From Flavobacteriaceae bacterium (GTDB lineage: Bacteria > Bacteroidota > Bacteroidia > Flavobacteriales > Flavobacteriaceae), in contig JADGEL010000001.1 of assembly GCA_016744415.1 (NCBI GenBank), positions 124,001-188,000 of the forward strand: 64,000 nt of DNA, in the 5' to 3' direction. Each line of letters begins with the position of its first letter. The stretch's first letter is position 1. The translations under genes and the position numbers were made by a program. Positions 18,835-27,846 of the stretch are shown here, one piece after another. The notes beneath the pieces were generated by a model, which was not told the origin of the DNA, ran no database searches, and saw only the letters and a list, made by a program, of their open reading frames with translations.

Positions 18835-20421
18835 CTAACTGTTTATTTTTTTCATAGCCTGAATTCTATTTCTTACATCAAGCTTAGAATAAAGGTTTTT
18901 AATATGTGTTTTTACAGTGTTTTTTGAAACAAACATTTTTTCTGCAATTTCTTCGTTACTAAAACCATTAGTTATTAGTTCTAATACTTCTATTTCTCTT
19001 TTTGAAAGATCATAAATTTTAATTTTTTCAGAATCTACATTCAATGAAATATTAGTATTATTTTTAACCAAGCTCTCTAATTCACTAATTTGAAGAATAT
19101 GTTTTTGTATTTCATTATTTTGTTTTTCTAACTCTAACATTTTGTTTTTACGAAGTAAGTATAAAGAAAATATTAAAATAGCAATTAATAACAAACTAAA
19201 TAATGAACCCCATAATAGCACTTTCAAATTTGTTTTAGCTTTTTCAGTACTTCTTTCATTTTTTCTAGCTAACTCTTTTAATTGTTCATCTTTCTTCAAT
19301 GTTTCATATTCTATTTGGGTACTAATGATACTTTTTTGTGATGAAACATTTACAATGCTATCATGATATTTTGTTGCTTTTTTATAAGATTCTAGCGCAT
19401 GTTTAAATTGATTAGTTTGAGTGTAATACTGAGTTAACGCAGTATAGCCCAACACAATATTTTCTTTAGACTTTATATTTAAAGCAGTTTGTAATCCTTG
19501 GTTTATATTATCTAAAGCCTCTTTATACTTATTAGTATGAATTTGATTAACACCAATATTTATAAGAGTATTACTTAGATATCGTAAACTATTGTATTTA
19601 ACCAATTGAGGAATCGCTTTTTGATAGTATATAATAGATTCTGTATAGTTTCCTTCTTTTTGAAATAACAACCCCAACAAGTTATATTTAATTGCAACCC
19701 CTTCTTTTCTAGGATTTTTCTTAGCTAGAATCAATGATTTTTTAAAATAATAATGAGCTGAATCATATTGTTTCTTACTTAAATATACTTCCCCAATATT
19801 TGCAAAACCATATTCTTGTCCTCTTTCATTTTGACTCTTTGCTTCTACTTCAACTCCTTTTTTAAAATATTTTAAAGCTTTATCATATTCTTCTGTATTT
19901 ATAAATACATTTCCTATTCCGTTTAAAGCAATTGCAATACTTCTCTGACTATTTATTCTTTCAGCAAGATTAAGGGCTTGAAAATAATGAACAAAAGCTT
20001 CTTTTTCAAGATTGAGCTTTCGATAGGTTACTCCTAAACTATTTAGGCATTTTACTTTTGAAAGCGTATCTGTACTTTTTTCATAATACGTAAGTGCTCT
20101 TTTATGGTAATTTACAGATAGTGTGTAATCGTTATCATAACGCGCTGTAATTCCCATCCGATTATAACTTTTTGCTATCCCGTCTATATAATAAATCATT
20201 TCTGAGACCAATAAAGCTTCTTCAATAATCTCATTGTTGCCTTCTCGTTGTTTAATAGATTGCCTATAAAGATTTATTAATTTTTCAGCTTTTAAAGAAT
20301 CGTTTTTTGTAATTTTTAATTCGGAAAAAGTTTTACTGATATCAATTTCTTCTTTTTTGTCTTGCCCAAAAGTAGAAATTGAAAGTAGAAATAGTAATAC
20401 GTAGATTAATCTTATGGGCAT
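18835..20421 (-). CDS. TPR-containing LuxR-type transcriptional regulator
   Basis: A 528-residue regulator with a signal peptide (1-19). A large array of tetratricopeptide repeats (about 60-370) contains, for example, [27 protein letters not shown] and [14 protein letters not shown]. One membrane helix (about 397-418) and a short coiled coil follow. The C-terminal LuxR helix-turn-helix (about 465-528) carries [21 protein letters not shown] and [15 protein letters not shown]. The TPR domain faces the periplasm and the HTH the cytoplasm, an arrangement common in Bacteroidetes. It lies directly upstream of the surface operon in the same direction, so it is the obvious candidate regulator of that operon, but this is inferred. 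Confidence 0.85.
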   Translation of the reverse strand: MPIRLIYVLLFLLSISTFGQDKKEEIDISKTFSELKITKNDSLKAEKLINLYRQSIKQREGNNEIIEEALLVSEMIYYIDGIAKSYNRMGITARYDNDYTLSVNYHKRALTYYEKSTDTLSKVKCLNSLGVTYRKLNLEKEAFVHYFQALNLAERINSQRSIAIALNGIGNVFINTEEYDKALKYFKKGVEVEAKSQNERGQEYGFANIGEVYLSKKQYDSAHYYFKKSLILAKKNPRKEGVAIKYNLLGLLFQKEGNYTESIIYYQKAIPQLVKYNSLRYLSNTLINIGVNQIHTNKYKEALDNINQGLQTALNIKSKENIVLGYTALTQYYTQTNQFKHALESYKKATKYHDSIVNVSSQKSIISTQIEYETLKKDEQLKELARKNERSTEKAKTNLKVLLWGSLFSLLLIAILIFSLYLLRKNKMLELEKQNNEIQKHILQISELESLVKNNTNISLNVDSEKIKIYDLSKREIEVLELITNGFSNEEIAEKMFVSKNTVKTHIKNLYSKLDVRNRIQAMKKINS

Positions 20422-20582
20422 TTTTAATAAATTGAGGATAGCATTTATACAAATTTACAAAATATTAGGACTAAATGGTATTTATATTCCTTAAATATTA
20501 CTCCCCAATTAAACCAAAGTTAGATATATAATTTAGCTAACTTTACTAAGCAAAAACTGTTGAAAATAATATCTATAATTTT

Positions 20583-20606
20583 AATTAGTTGCGGGTGCAA
20601 CTAATT
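20583..20606. promoter_or_regulatory. Palindromic MarR-type operator
   Basis: AATTAGTTGC GGGT GCAACTAATT, a perfect 10-bp inverted repeat around four bases. It lies just upstream of the -7 box of the marR-like gene. The size and the core TTGC-N4-GCAA agree with operators of MarR-family repressors, so autoregulation of the efflux operon is likely. Confidence 0.7.
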
Positions 20607-20616
20607 TCAAATAGTG

Positions 20617-20624
20617 TATCTTTG
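20617..20624 (+). promoter_or_regulatory. -7 box of the marR-RND operon
   Basis: TATCTTTG, exact TAnnTTTG. The ATG at 20629 begins after only four further bases, so the mRNA is probably leaderless. This also argues against the GTG at 20614 as start, since it lies upstream of and inside the promoter. Confidence 0.6.
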
Positions 20625-20628
20625 CACA

Positions 20629-21093
20629 ATGAAATCTAAAAAAAATACAATTGATTTTGAAAACTCTATAGGCCCTTGGCTAGGTAAGACGGTAAAAATA
20701 ATAGAATATTATTTACAGGAAGCTTTAGATAGAAACGGGATAGACTTATCCAAAGAACAAATGATCGTTTTAAAAAAACTTCATGAACAGGATGGATTGA
20801 ACCAAAACGAGCTTGCATTTTTAACCTTACGTAATAAATCTTCATTAACACGCTTATTGCGCAAAATGGAAAACAAAAAATACATTTCTAGAGAACAATG
20901 CAAAAAGGACAAACGGATTAATCATGTTTTTTTAACAGATTTGGGAAAAATAGTTTTTAACACAACTGAACCAGTAATCAATAATATTATCCAAACCATG
21001 GAGCTGAATATTTCGAATACTGAAAAACAACAAATCATCGAGGTGTTAAAAAAAATACAACAAAATTTCAACGTTAAAACAGAGCCTATTTAA
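20629..21093 (+). CDS. MarR family transcriptional regulator
   Basis: A 154-residue winged-helix regulator. The HTH region includes LSKEQMIVLKKLHEQDGLNQNELAFLTLRNKSSLTRLLRKM (given here in two overlapping parts: LSKEQMIVLKKLHEQ and NKSSLTRLLRKMENK) and the wing has EQCKKDKRINHVFLTDLG, the usual MarR D-x-R wing tip. It is the first gene of an RND efflux operon with ten bases before the adaptor gene. It probably represses the operon until bound by an efflux substrate. The ATG at 20629 is chosen because a TAnnTTTG box ends four bases before it. Confidence 0.88.
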   Translation: MKSKKNTIDFENSIGPWLGKTVKIIEYYLQEALDRNGIDLSKEQMIVLKKLHEQDGLNQNELAFLTLRNKSSLTRLLRKMENKKYISREQCKKDKRINHVFLTDLGKIVFNTTEPVINNIIQTMELNISNTEKQQIIEVLKKIQQNFNVKTEPI

Positions 21094-21102
21094 TTAAACG
21101 AT

Positions 21103-22218
21103 ATGAGAAAAATACTATCTATAATTTTCGGAGTACTATTATTAGCAGGAGCAATTTATGTTTCTAAAAAGTTTATTGAAAACAAGAACAAGCCAAAACC
21201 CAAATTCGATAAAATTGTAAAAACAGTTTTTGTCAATACCGTTAAAAATAAAGATATTCCTATTGTTATAACGGCTAGTGGAAATTTAATTGCAAAACAT
21301 AAAATTGAACTATTTGCTGAGGTACAGGGAGTATTAAAACACAATATAAAAGAGTTTAAGGCTGGGACAACCTATAAGAGAGGTGAACTAATTTTGAGTA
21401 TTAATAACGATGAGTTCTATGCAAATCTACAATCACAAAAAAGTAATTTCTATACTAGCATTACTGGAATCATGCCTGATATTCGTTTTGATTATCCAGA
21501 AGAATATGAAAAATGGCAAAGCTATTTAAATAGTTTTGACATCAATAAAACGACTCCTAAACTCCCTCAAATAAATACTGAGAAAGAAAAATATTTTATT
21601 TCTGGAAGAGGAATTAATACGGCTTACTATAATGTTAAAAACCTAGAAGTTAAATTAGGAAAATACAATTTATATGCTCCTTATAAAGGCGTTCTAACCG
21701 AGGCTTTAGTAACTCCAGGAACCCTCGTTAGAGTTGGGCAAAAATTGGGGGAATTTATTGACCCGAGTATTTATGAAATGGAAGTAGCAGTAAATGCTGA
21801 ATTTGCAAATTTATTGAAAAAGGGCAATAGAGTCAAATTACAAAACCTCGAAAAAACCAAAGAATTTGAAGGAGAGGTAATTAGAATTAACGGCAGGGTA
21901 AATATAGCTTCTCAAACTATTAAGGCATATATTCAAGTGGCACATGAAGATCTAAAAGAAGGTATGTATTTAGAAGCTGATTTAAACGCAAGATCTGAAG
22001 CAAATGCCATTGAAATTTCTAGAAAATTATTAATTGATAATAAACAACTATTCGTTGTAAGAGATTCTGTTTTAGATCTTATTGATGTAACTCCGGTTTA
22101 TTTTTCAGCAGAAAGTGTTGTTTTAAAAGGAATTGAAGATGGCACCCTCCTTTTATCAAAAACAGTACCTGGAGCGTATGATGGGATGAAGGTTAAAATA
22201 TTTCAAGAAGAGAACTAA
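21103..22218 (+). CDS. RND efflux periplasmic adaptor (HlyD/MFP family)
   Basis: A 371-residue membrane fusion protein linking an RND pump to an outer membrane channel. One N-terminal membrane helix (about 4-22), lipoyl-like half-motifs (KHKIELFAEVQG and YNLYAPYKGVLTEALVTPGTLVRVGQ) and a beta-barrel region (LKEGMYLEADLNA) are seen. The helical hairpin between the lipoyl halves is short. The gene lies between the marR-like and permease genes with gaps of nine and five bases, so all are one operon. Confidence 0.9.
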   Translation: MRKILSIIFGVLLLAGAIYVSKKFIENKNKPKPKFDKIVKTVFVNTVKNKDIPIVITASGNLIAKHKIELFAEVQGVLKHNIKEFKAGTTYKRGELILSINNDEFYANLQSQKSNFYTSITGIMPDIRFDYPEEYEKWQSYLNSFDINKTTPKLPQINTEKEKYFISGRGINTAYYNVKNLEVKLGKYNLYAPYKGVLTEALVTPGTLVRVGQKLGEFIDPSIYEMEVAVNAEFANLLKKGNRVKLQNLEKTKEFEGEVIRINGRVNIASQTIKAYIQVAHEDLKEGMYLEADLNARSEANAIEISRKLLIDNKQLFVVRDSVLDLIDVTPVYFSAESVVLKGIEDGTLLLSKTVPGAYDGMKVKIFQEEN

Positions 22219-22223
22219 ACACT

Positions 22224-25200
22224 ATGAAGAAAGTAATAAGTTATTTTATAAAGTTTCCGGTAGCTGTTAATGTAATAATACTTGCATTTTTAGCATTTGG
22301 GATAATAGGAATATTTTCTATTAAATCTTCATTTTTCCCTTTAACAGATTCTAAATTAATTAGGATAGACCTTTTTTATCCAGGTGCTTCACCTGCCGAA
22401 ATGGAGGAGGGCGTTGTGCTTAAGATTGAAGACAATTTAAAAGGAACTGTTGGTATAGATCGTATTACTTCTGTGTCAAGAGAAAATTCTGCTAGTATAA
22501 GCGTTGAAATTGAACGAGGTAAAAATATAGATGTCGTATTAGCAGATGTTAAAAATGCAGTAGATAGAGTACCTTCTTTTCCAACAGGAATGGAACCTGC
22601 AGTTATTGCAAAGGTCGAAACGATGCGTCCAACCATTAGCTTTACATTAAGTGGTGAGAATATTCCGTTAGTTACCTTAAAGCAATATGCTAGAACTGTT
22701 GAAAATGATTTGCGTGGTATTGACGGGATTTCGCAAGTGGTTTTATCTGGATTTCCAGAAGAAGAAATTGCTATTTCTGTTCGCGAAAATGATTTAAGAG
22801 CCTACAACTTATCATTTCAAGATGTTGCAAATGCTGTAAGCAATTCTAATATTTTAATTACTGGAGGTAATATTAAAACAAATGCAGAAGATTACTTAAT
22901 TAGAGCAAGTAATCGGTCTTATTATGGAATTGAATTATTAAATACAATTGTTAGGGCTGAATCTAATGGAAATATAATCCGATTAAAAGATGTTGCTGAT
23001 GTAAGAGATACTTGGTCTGAGACACCCGATAGAGTTTTTTATAATGGAAATACAGCCATCAACATTACAGTGAGTAATACCAATAATGAAGATTTAATTT
23101 CTTCAGCTGTAAAAGTAAAAGAATACATTCATAAATTTAACCAACAATACGATAATGTACATCTAGATATTTCTAGTGATTCTTCTTTAACATTAGTAGG
23201 AAGAACAGAATTATTAACAGAAAATGGAATCATAGGGATTCTATTAGTATTGTTGCTTTTAGCAGTGTTTTTAAATGTACGTTTAGCATTTTGGGTAGCT
23301 GCTGGATTACCCATTGCCTTTTTGGGAATGTTTGTTTTTGCTGCTCAACTTGGAGTTACTATTAATGTATTATCCCTTTTCGGGATGATCATAGTTATTG
23401 GTATTTTGGTAGATGATGGAATTGTAATTGGCGAAAATATATTTCATCATTACGAATTAGGCAAGTCACCCATTAGAGCTGCTATAGATGGCACAATTGA
23501 GGTTTTACCTCCTGTAGTTTCGGCTTTATTAACAACTATGATTGCATTTTCTACCTTCTTCTTTTTAGATGGCAGAATGGGTGATTTTTTTAGTGAAGTA
23601 TCAACTGTTGTAATATTAACGCTTTTGGTATCTATGGTAGAAGCTTTGATTATTTTACCTGCACATATTGCACACTCTAAAGCACTACATAGAAAAGATA
23701 AAGAGCTAAATCGTATTGATAGCTTCTTTGAAAAAGTAAATCGTTTTGCTGATAAATGGTTAATGAAATTAAGAGATGTTGCTTATGTACCTTACTTACG
23801 TTTCTTTCTAAAAAATAAATTCTTAGGATTTGCTATTCCAATTGCATTGTTGATTTTTAGCATTGGAGCAATTGGTGGTGGAATTGTAGGAACATCATTT
23901 TTTCCAAGAATTGCAAGTGACAGAATTTCTGTAAACCTAAAAATGCCACAAGGCACTAATGAGATGATTACTGATTCAATCATCTCAAGCATAGAAGAGA
24001 AAGTTTGGTTGGTTAATGAAGAATTTACCAATCGACAAACAGACAATAAACAAGTTGTTCAAAATATTATAAAGCGTATTGGCCCTGGAACTTCTAATGC
24101 AACTTTAACAATAAATTTATTACCCGGTGAATCTCGCGATTTTGCATCTTCAGAAATTAATGAATCTCTTCGTCAAAAAGTAGGGAAAGTCAACGGAGTA
24201 GAGAGTTTGACCTTTGGATCTAATTCTAATTTTGGAGGCAGCCCCGTTGCTGTTGCTTTACTAGGGAATAATATTACTGAACTTAAAGCTGCAAAGAAAG
24301 AATTAAAAGAAGCAATGTCTCGAAACCCTTTATTGAAGGATATTTCAGATAATGATCCTGAAGGGATAAAAGAAATTCAAATTCAATTAAAAGACAAAGC
24401 AAATATTTTGGGCTTGAACTTAAGAAGTATTATGAGTCAAGTCCGTTCTGGATTTTTCGGATTTCAAGCACAGCGTTTTCAACGTGGGCAAGATGAAATT
24501 AGAGTTTGGGTACGCTATCAAAAAGAAGATAGATCCTCAATCAAACATTTGGATGATATGTGGATTAATACTCCTTCGGGGAGTAAGGTTCCTTTTTCTG
24601 AAATCGTAACCTATGTTATTACTCGAGGAGAGGTAGCAATAAATCATTTAGATGGAAAACGCGAAATACAGATTACTGCAGATTTAAAATCTGTAGATGA
24701 TAGTGCATCAGATATAGTTGGTGAAATTAAAACGCAAATAATGCCTGAAATCATTTCAAAATATCCAACGGTTTCAGCCTTATATGAAGGGCAAAATAGG
24801 GAAAAAGACAAAACAATGGTCTCCGTAATAAAAGTAGCGCCCATAATTCTTATACTGATATATATTGTCATCGCATTTACTTTTAGAACCTATAGTCAGC
24901 CCTTATTATTAATGTTATTAATTCCATTCAGTATGATAGGAGTGGTATGGGGTCATTATATTCATGATTTCCAAATCAATATCTTATCTTGGCTAGGTAT
25001 CATTGCCTTAATTGGTATTATGGTGAATGATGGATTGGTATTAATTGGAAAATTTAATCTATACTTAAAAGAAGGAATGAAATATGACGAAGCTTTAGTA
25101 CAAGCAGGAAAATCACGTTTTAGAGCTATTTTTCTAACATCATTAACCACTATTGCAGGTCTTGCACCACTAATGCTAGAAACAAGTAGGCAAGCACAAT

Positions 25201-25403
25201 TTTTAATACCAATGGCAATTTCAATTGCTTATGGAATAGGGATTGCAACAGTATTAACCTTGGTGATGTTGCCATTATTACTGTCGGTTTCAAATTCTAT
25301 AAAAGTATTTATTAAATGGATGAGAACAGGAAAAAAAATATCGAAAGAAGAAGTAGAAAGAGCGATCGTAGAACTAAATTATGAACATGATGAATTACAT
25401 TAA
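22224..25403 (+). CDS. RND efflux transporter permease (AcrB/MexB-like)
   Basis: A 1059-residue inner membrane pump. It starts KKVISYFIKFPVAVNVIILAF, has twelve expected membrane helices in two halves and two large periplasmic loops. The proton-relay pair in TM4 is present as Asp397-Asp398 in GILVDDGIVIGEN, equivalent to AcrB D407/D408. Only the drug/lipid-type RND family carries this pair. The substrate is unknown. Adaptor upstream and TolC-like channel downstream make it a complete tripartite system. Confidence 0.93.
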   Translation: MKKVISYFIKFPVAVNVIILAFLAFGIIGIFSIKSSFFPLTDSKLIRIDLFYPGASPAEMEEGVVLKIEDNLKGTVGIDRITSVSRENSASISVEIERGKNIDVVLADVKNAVDRVPSFPTGMEPAVIAKVETMRPTISFTLSGENIPLVTLKQYARTVENDLRGIDGISQVVLSGFPEEEIAISVRENDLRAYNLSFQDVANAVSNSNILITGGNIKTNAEDYLIRASNRSYYGIELLNTIVRAESNGNIIRLKDVADVRDTWSETPDRVFYNGNTAINITVSNTNNEDLISSAVKVKEYIHKFNQQYDNVHLDISSDSSLTLVGRTELLTENGIIGILLVLLLLAVFLNVRLAFWVAAGLPIAFLGMFVFAAQLGVTINVLSLFGMIIVIGILVDDGIVIGENIFHHYELGKSPIRAAIDGTIEVLPPVVSALLTTMIAFSTFFFLDGRMGDFFSEVSTVVILTLLVSMVEALIILPAHIAHSKALHRKDKELNRIDSFFEKVNRFADKWLMKLRDVAYVPYLRFFLKNKFLGFAIPIALLIFSIGAIGGGIVGTSFFPRIASDRISVNLKMPQGTNEMITDSIISSIEEKVWLVNEEFTNRQTDNKQVVQNIIKRIGPGTSNATLTINLLPGESRDFASSEINESLRQKVGKVNGVESLTFGSNSNFGGSPVAVALLGNNITELKAAKKELKEAMSRNPLLKDISDNDPEGIKEIQIQLKDKANILGLNLRSIMSQVRSGFFGFQAQRFQRGQDEIRVWVRYQKEDRSSIKHLDDMWINTPSGSKVPFSEIVTYVITRGEVAINHLDGKREIQITADLKSVDDSASDIVGEIKTQIMPEIISKYPTVSALYEGQNREKDKTMVSVIKVAPIILILIYIVIAFTFRTYSQPLLLMLLIPFSMIGVVWGHYIHDFQINILSWLGIIALIGIMVNDGLVLIGKFNLYLKEGMKYDEALVQAGKSRFRAIFLTSLTTIAGLAPLMLETSRQAQFLIPMAISIAYGIGIATVLTLVMLPLLLSVSNSIKVFIKWMRTGKKISKEEVERAIVELNYEHDELH

Positions 25404-26709
25404 AACCGTTATAGGCTTAGTTATAATTTTGCTTTCAGTTGAGGTAAGCGCACAACGATTATTGACCAAAAAAGAAGCAATTCAGATTACTTTAGAAAAT
25501 AATTACGGAATTAAATTAGCTGAAAATAATGTTAATATAGCAAAGAATAACTCAAGCATTTACAATTCGGGGTTTTTACCAACCCTTTCTGCAAATGGAG
25601 GTGCTAATTATGATATTAGTGATCAGGATATTGAACAACAAGATGGTACAAACTCTACAATTACTGGTGCAGAAACCAAAACTTATAACGCTTCACTAGA
25701 TCTTAACTATACTATTTTTGATGGATTGGGTAGAAAGTACGACTATAAGCTACTTCAAGAAACTTCTAATTTAACTGAATTACAAGCAAGAGAAACTATA
25801 GAAAATACCTATTTACAATTGTTTACGGTATATTTTCAAATTGCTCGTTTATCTAAGAATACTGATAATTTAAAAGAAACTTTAGAAATTTCAAAACTGC
25901 GATTGGAAAGAATACAATATCAAAATGATTACGGGCAGTCCACAAAGCTAGAGTTATTAAATGCAGAAGTCGATGTTAATAATGACAGTATTAATTATAT
26001 AAATACAAGGCAGCAATTTATAAATGCAAAACGCGATTTAAATATTATTTTAGGTGTTCAGTTAGATGAAAATTATGTGGTAGAAACTGAAGTTGATTTT
26101 CTTACATTATTGTCTTTTGACGAACTACTTTCTATATCGCTAGAAAACAATGTTATTTTGATGCAACAAGAAAAGAGCATCACAATAAGTGAATATAATA
26201 TTAGAGCAAATAAAGGAAATTATCTGCCTCGAGTTGGTCTCACCGGGTCTTATGGATGGAATGAAAGTGATAACCCATCAACCTCCTTTTTTGCAGGAAG
26301 TACGGTTACTGGATTTAGAGCAGGATTAAATGTTTCTTGGAATGTGTTTGATGGAGGAACAACTAAAACCAGAGTAGCCAATGCAAAAATTGCAATGGAC
26401 AGTCAAGAGATATTACAAGTTCAACAATTTGAGACTTTAGAAAATGTGTTAAAAAATACTAGTGAAGAGTACACCAATAATCTATTTATCCTCAAAGCAC
26501 AAGAACAGAATGTTATTACTAACCAAAATAATTTTGATAGATCAGTAGAGAAGTATAAACTTGGTCAAATAAATTCAATAGATTTTCGATTAGCTCAAGT
26601 TAATTTACTCAATTCACAAACTGATTTAACAAATACTAAATATGAAACTAAACTCATTGAATTAAGGTTATTACAATTGAGTGGTCAGATTTTAAACGTA
26701 GAGTTTTAG
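25381..26709 (+). CDS. TolC family outer membrane efflux protein
   Basis: A 442-residue outer membrane factor. Signal peptide about 1-24 (ends VSAQ). Two homologous halves begin KEAIQITLENNYGIKLAENNV and FDELLSISLENNVILMQQEKS, typical of TolC-type proteins. Its start lies inside the last 23 bases of the permease gene, so the two are translationally coupled. Three in-frame ATGs (25381, 25387, 25390) are close together; any may be used. Confidence 0.9.
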   Translation: MNMMNYIKTVIGLVIILLSVEVSAQRLLTKKEAIQITLENNYGIKLAENNVNIAKNNSSIYNSGFLPTLSANGGANYDISDQDIEQQDGTNSTITGAETKTYNASLDLNYTIFDGLGRKYDYKLLQETSNLTELQARETIENTYLQLFTVYFQIARLSKNTDNLKETLEISKLRLERIQYQNDYGQSTKLELLNAEVDVNNDSINYINTRQQFINAKRDLNIILGVQLDENYVVETEVDFLTLLSFDELLSISLENNVILMQQEKSITISEYNIRANKGNYLPRVGLTGSYGWNESDNPSTSFFAGSTVTGFRAGLNVSWNVFDGGTTKTRVANAKIAMDSQEILQVQQFETLENVLKNTSEEYTNNLFILKAQEQNVITNQNNFDRSVEKYKLGQINSIDFRLAQVNLLNSQTDLTNTKYETKLIELRLLQLSGQILNVEF

Positions 26710-26768
26710 AGTACTTTTTCAAAAATAGACTCATCTCATTTACTATAGATTAAAATTACATTTGCCTT

Positions 26769-27683
26769 ATGAAAATATCTAATTCGGTAAAAGGATTGTT
26801 GCTAGCTTTTGTTTCAGTAATTGCTGTTTCAAACGTTTATATATTTAGTAAAGTAGCTTTAAAAGAAGTAAGCTTACCTCAGTTTGGTGTGTATTGGTTT
26901 GCTTTTGGTCTTTTATGGATTTTACTATATGCTTGGTATAAAAAATCTTTTACGCTCTTTAAAAAATTATCTGGCAAGTGTTATTTTGTTTTAATCTTTC
27001 TTGGATCAATAGAAGTTATAAGTACGTACTTTTTCTTTAAGGCTATTTATACTATCTCTAACCCCGCAATTGTTTCGTTTATTGGTAACATTGCTCCTGC
27101 TTTAATTATTACGTTAAGTTTTTTCATACTCAAAGAACGTTTTAACTCTTTAGAGTTTTGGGGGATATTATTAGCTATTAGCGGAGCTTTCATTATTAGT
27201 TATAAAGGAAATAGCAGTATAGATGACATGTTTATTGATGGTGCACAATATGTGTTGTATTCAAGTTTATTAAATGCGGTTAATGCTGTTATTATTAAAA
27301 AGAAGATTGAAAAAATTCACCCTACAGTTTTAACAATTAATAGAAGTATGTTTTTACTCGTATTTTCAATTATTGCACTTATCGTTTTTAAAGAATCACT
27401 TACAATTCCAGCTGATGCGTTAAAAAATATTTTTATCGGCTCACTTTTAGGTCCATTTTTAACAGTTATAGCGGGTTATTTAGCTTTACAATATATTCCG
27501 TTATCTCGTAAAGCCATTATAACTAGTACAAGAGGGTTGTTTGTGTTGGCAGGTTCTTACTTTTATTTTAGCGAATTTCCAGACTTCATTGCCTTAGCAG
27601 GAGGAGGAGTTACTATTTTAGGCGTTTTATTAATTGCTTTTGGAAAAATCCGCTTTCAAAAAAATAATATAAATAAAGCATAG
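26769..27683 (+). CDS. EamA/DMT family permease
   Basis: A 304-residue inner membrane protein with about ten hydrophobic helices in two EamA repeats. ISNPAIVSFIGNIAPALIIT and the later GPFLTVIAGYLALQYIPLSR mark the ends of the two halves. The family exports metabolites and amino acids or imports sugars and nucleotides; the substrate is unknown. It follows the efflux operon by 59 bp and could be read through from it. Confidence 0.85.
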   Translation: MKISNSVKGLLLAFVSVIAVSNVYIFSKVALKEVSLPQFGVYWFAFGLLWILLYAWYKKSFTLFKKLSGKCYFVLIFLGSIEVISTYFFFKAIYTISNPAIVSFIGNIAPALIITLSFFILKERFNSLEFWGILLAISGAFIISYKGNSSIDDMFIDGAQYVLYSSLLNAVNAVIIKKKIEKIHPTVLTINRSMFLLVFSIIALIVFKESLTIPADALKNIFIGSLLGPFLTVIAGYLALQYIPLSRKAIITSTRGLFVLAGSYFYFSEFPDFIALAGGGVTILGVLLIAFGKIRFQKNNINKA

Positions 27684-27783
27684 ATAGCTAATAATATTTT
27701 ATTCCTTGAACGTATTATTATACTAACTTAATTAAAGTTGGTTCGTCATACATTTTACCAAGAAACTGAAATTTGATTTACAA

Positions 27784-27821
27784 ATTGTTTTAATTAAACA
27801 GCAGTGTTTAATTAAAACAAT
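27784..27821. terminator. Strong bidirectional terminator
   Basis: A perfect 17-bp stem, ATTGTTTTAATTAAACA and its complement, around the loop GCAG. It lies between two convergent genes. A/T-rich flanks on both sides suit termination in both directions. Confidence 0.8.
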
Positions 27822-27846
27822 CTGATATTATATTTTTTATTTTGTG

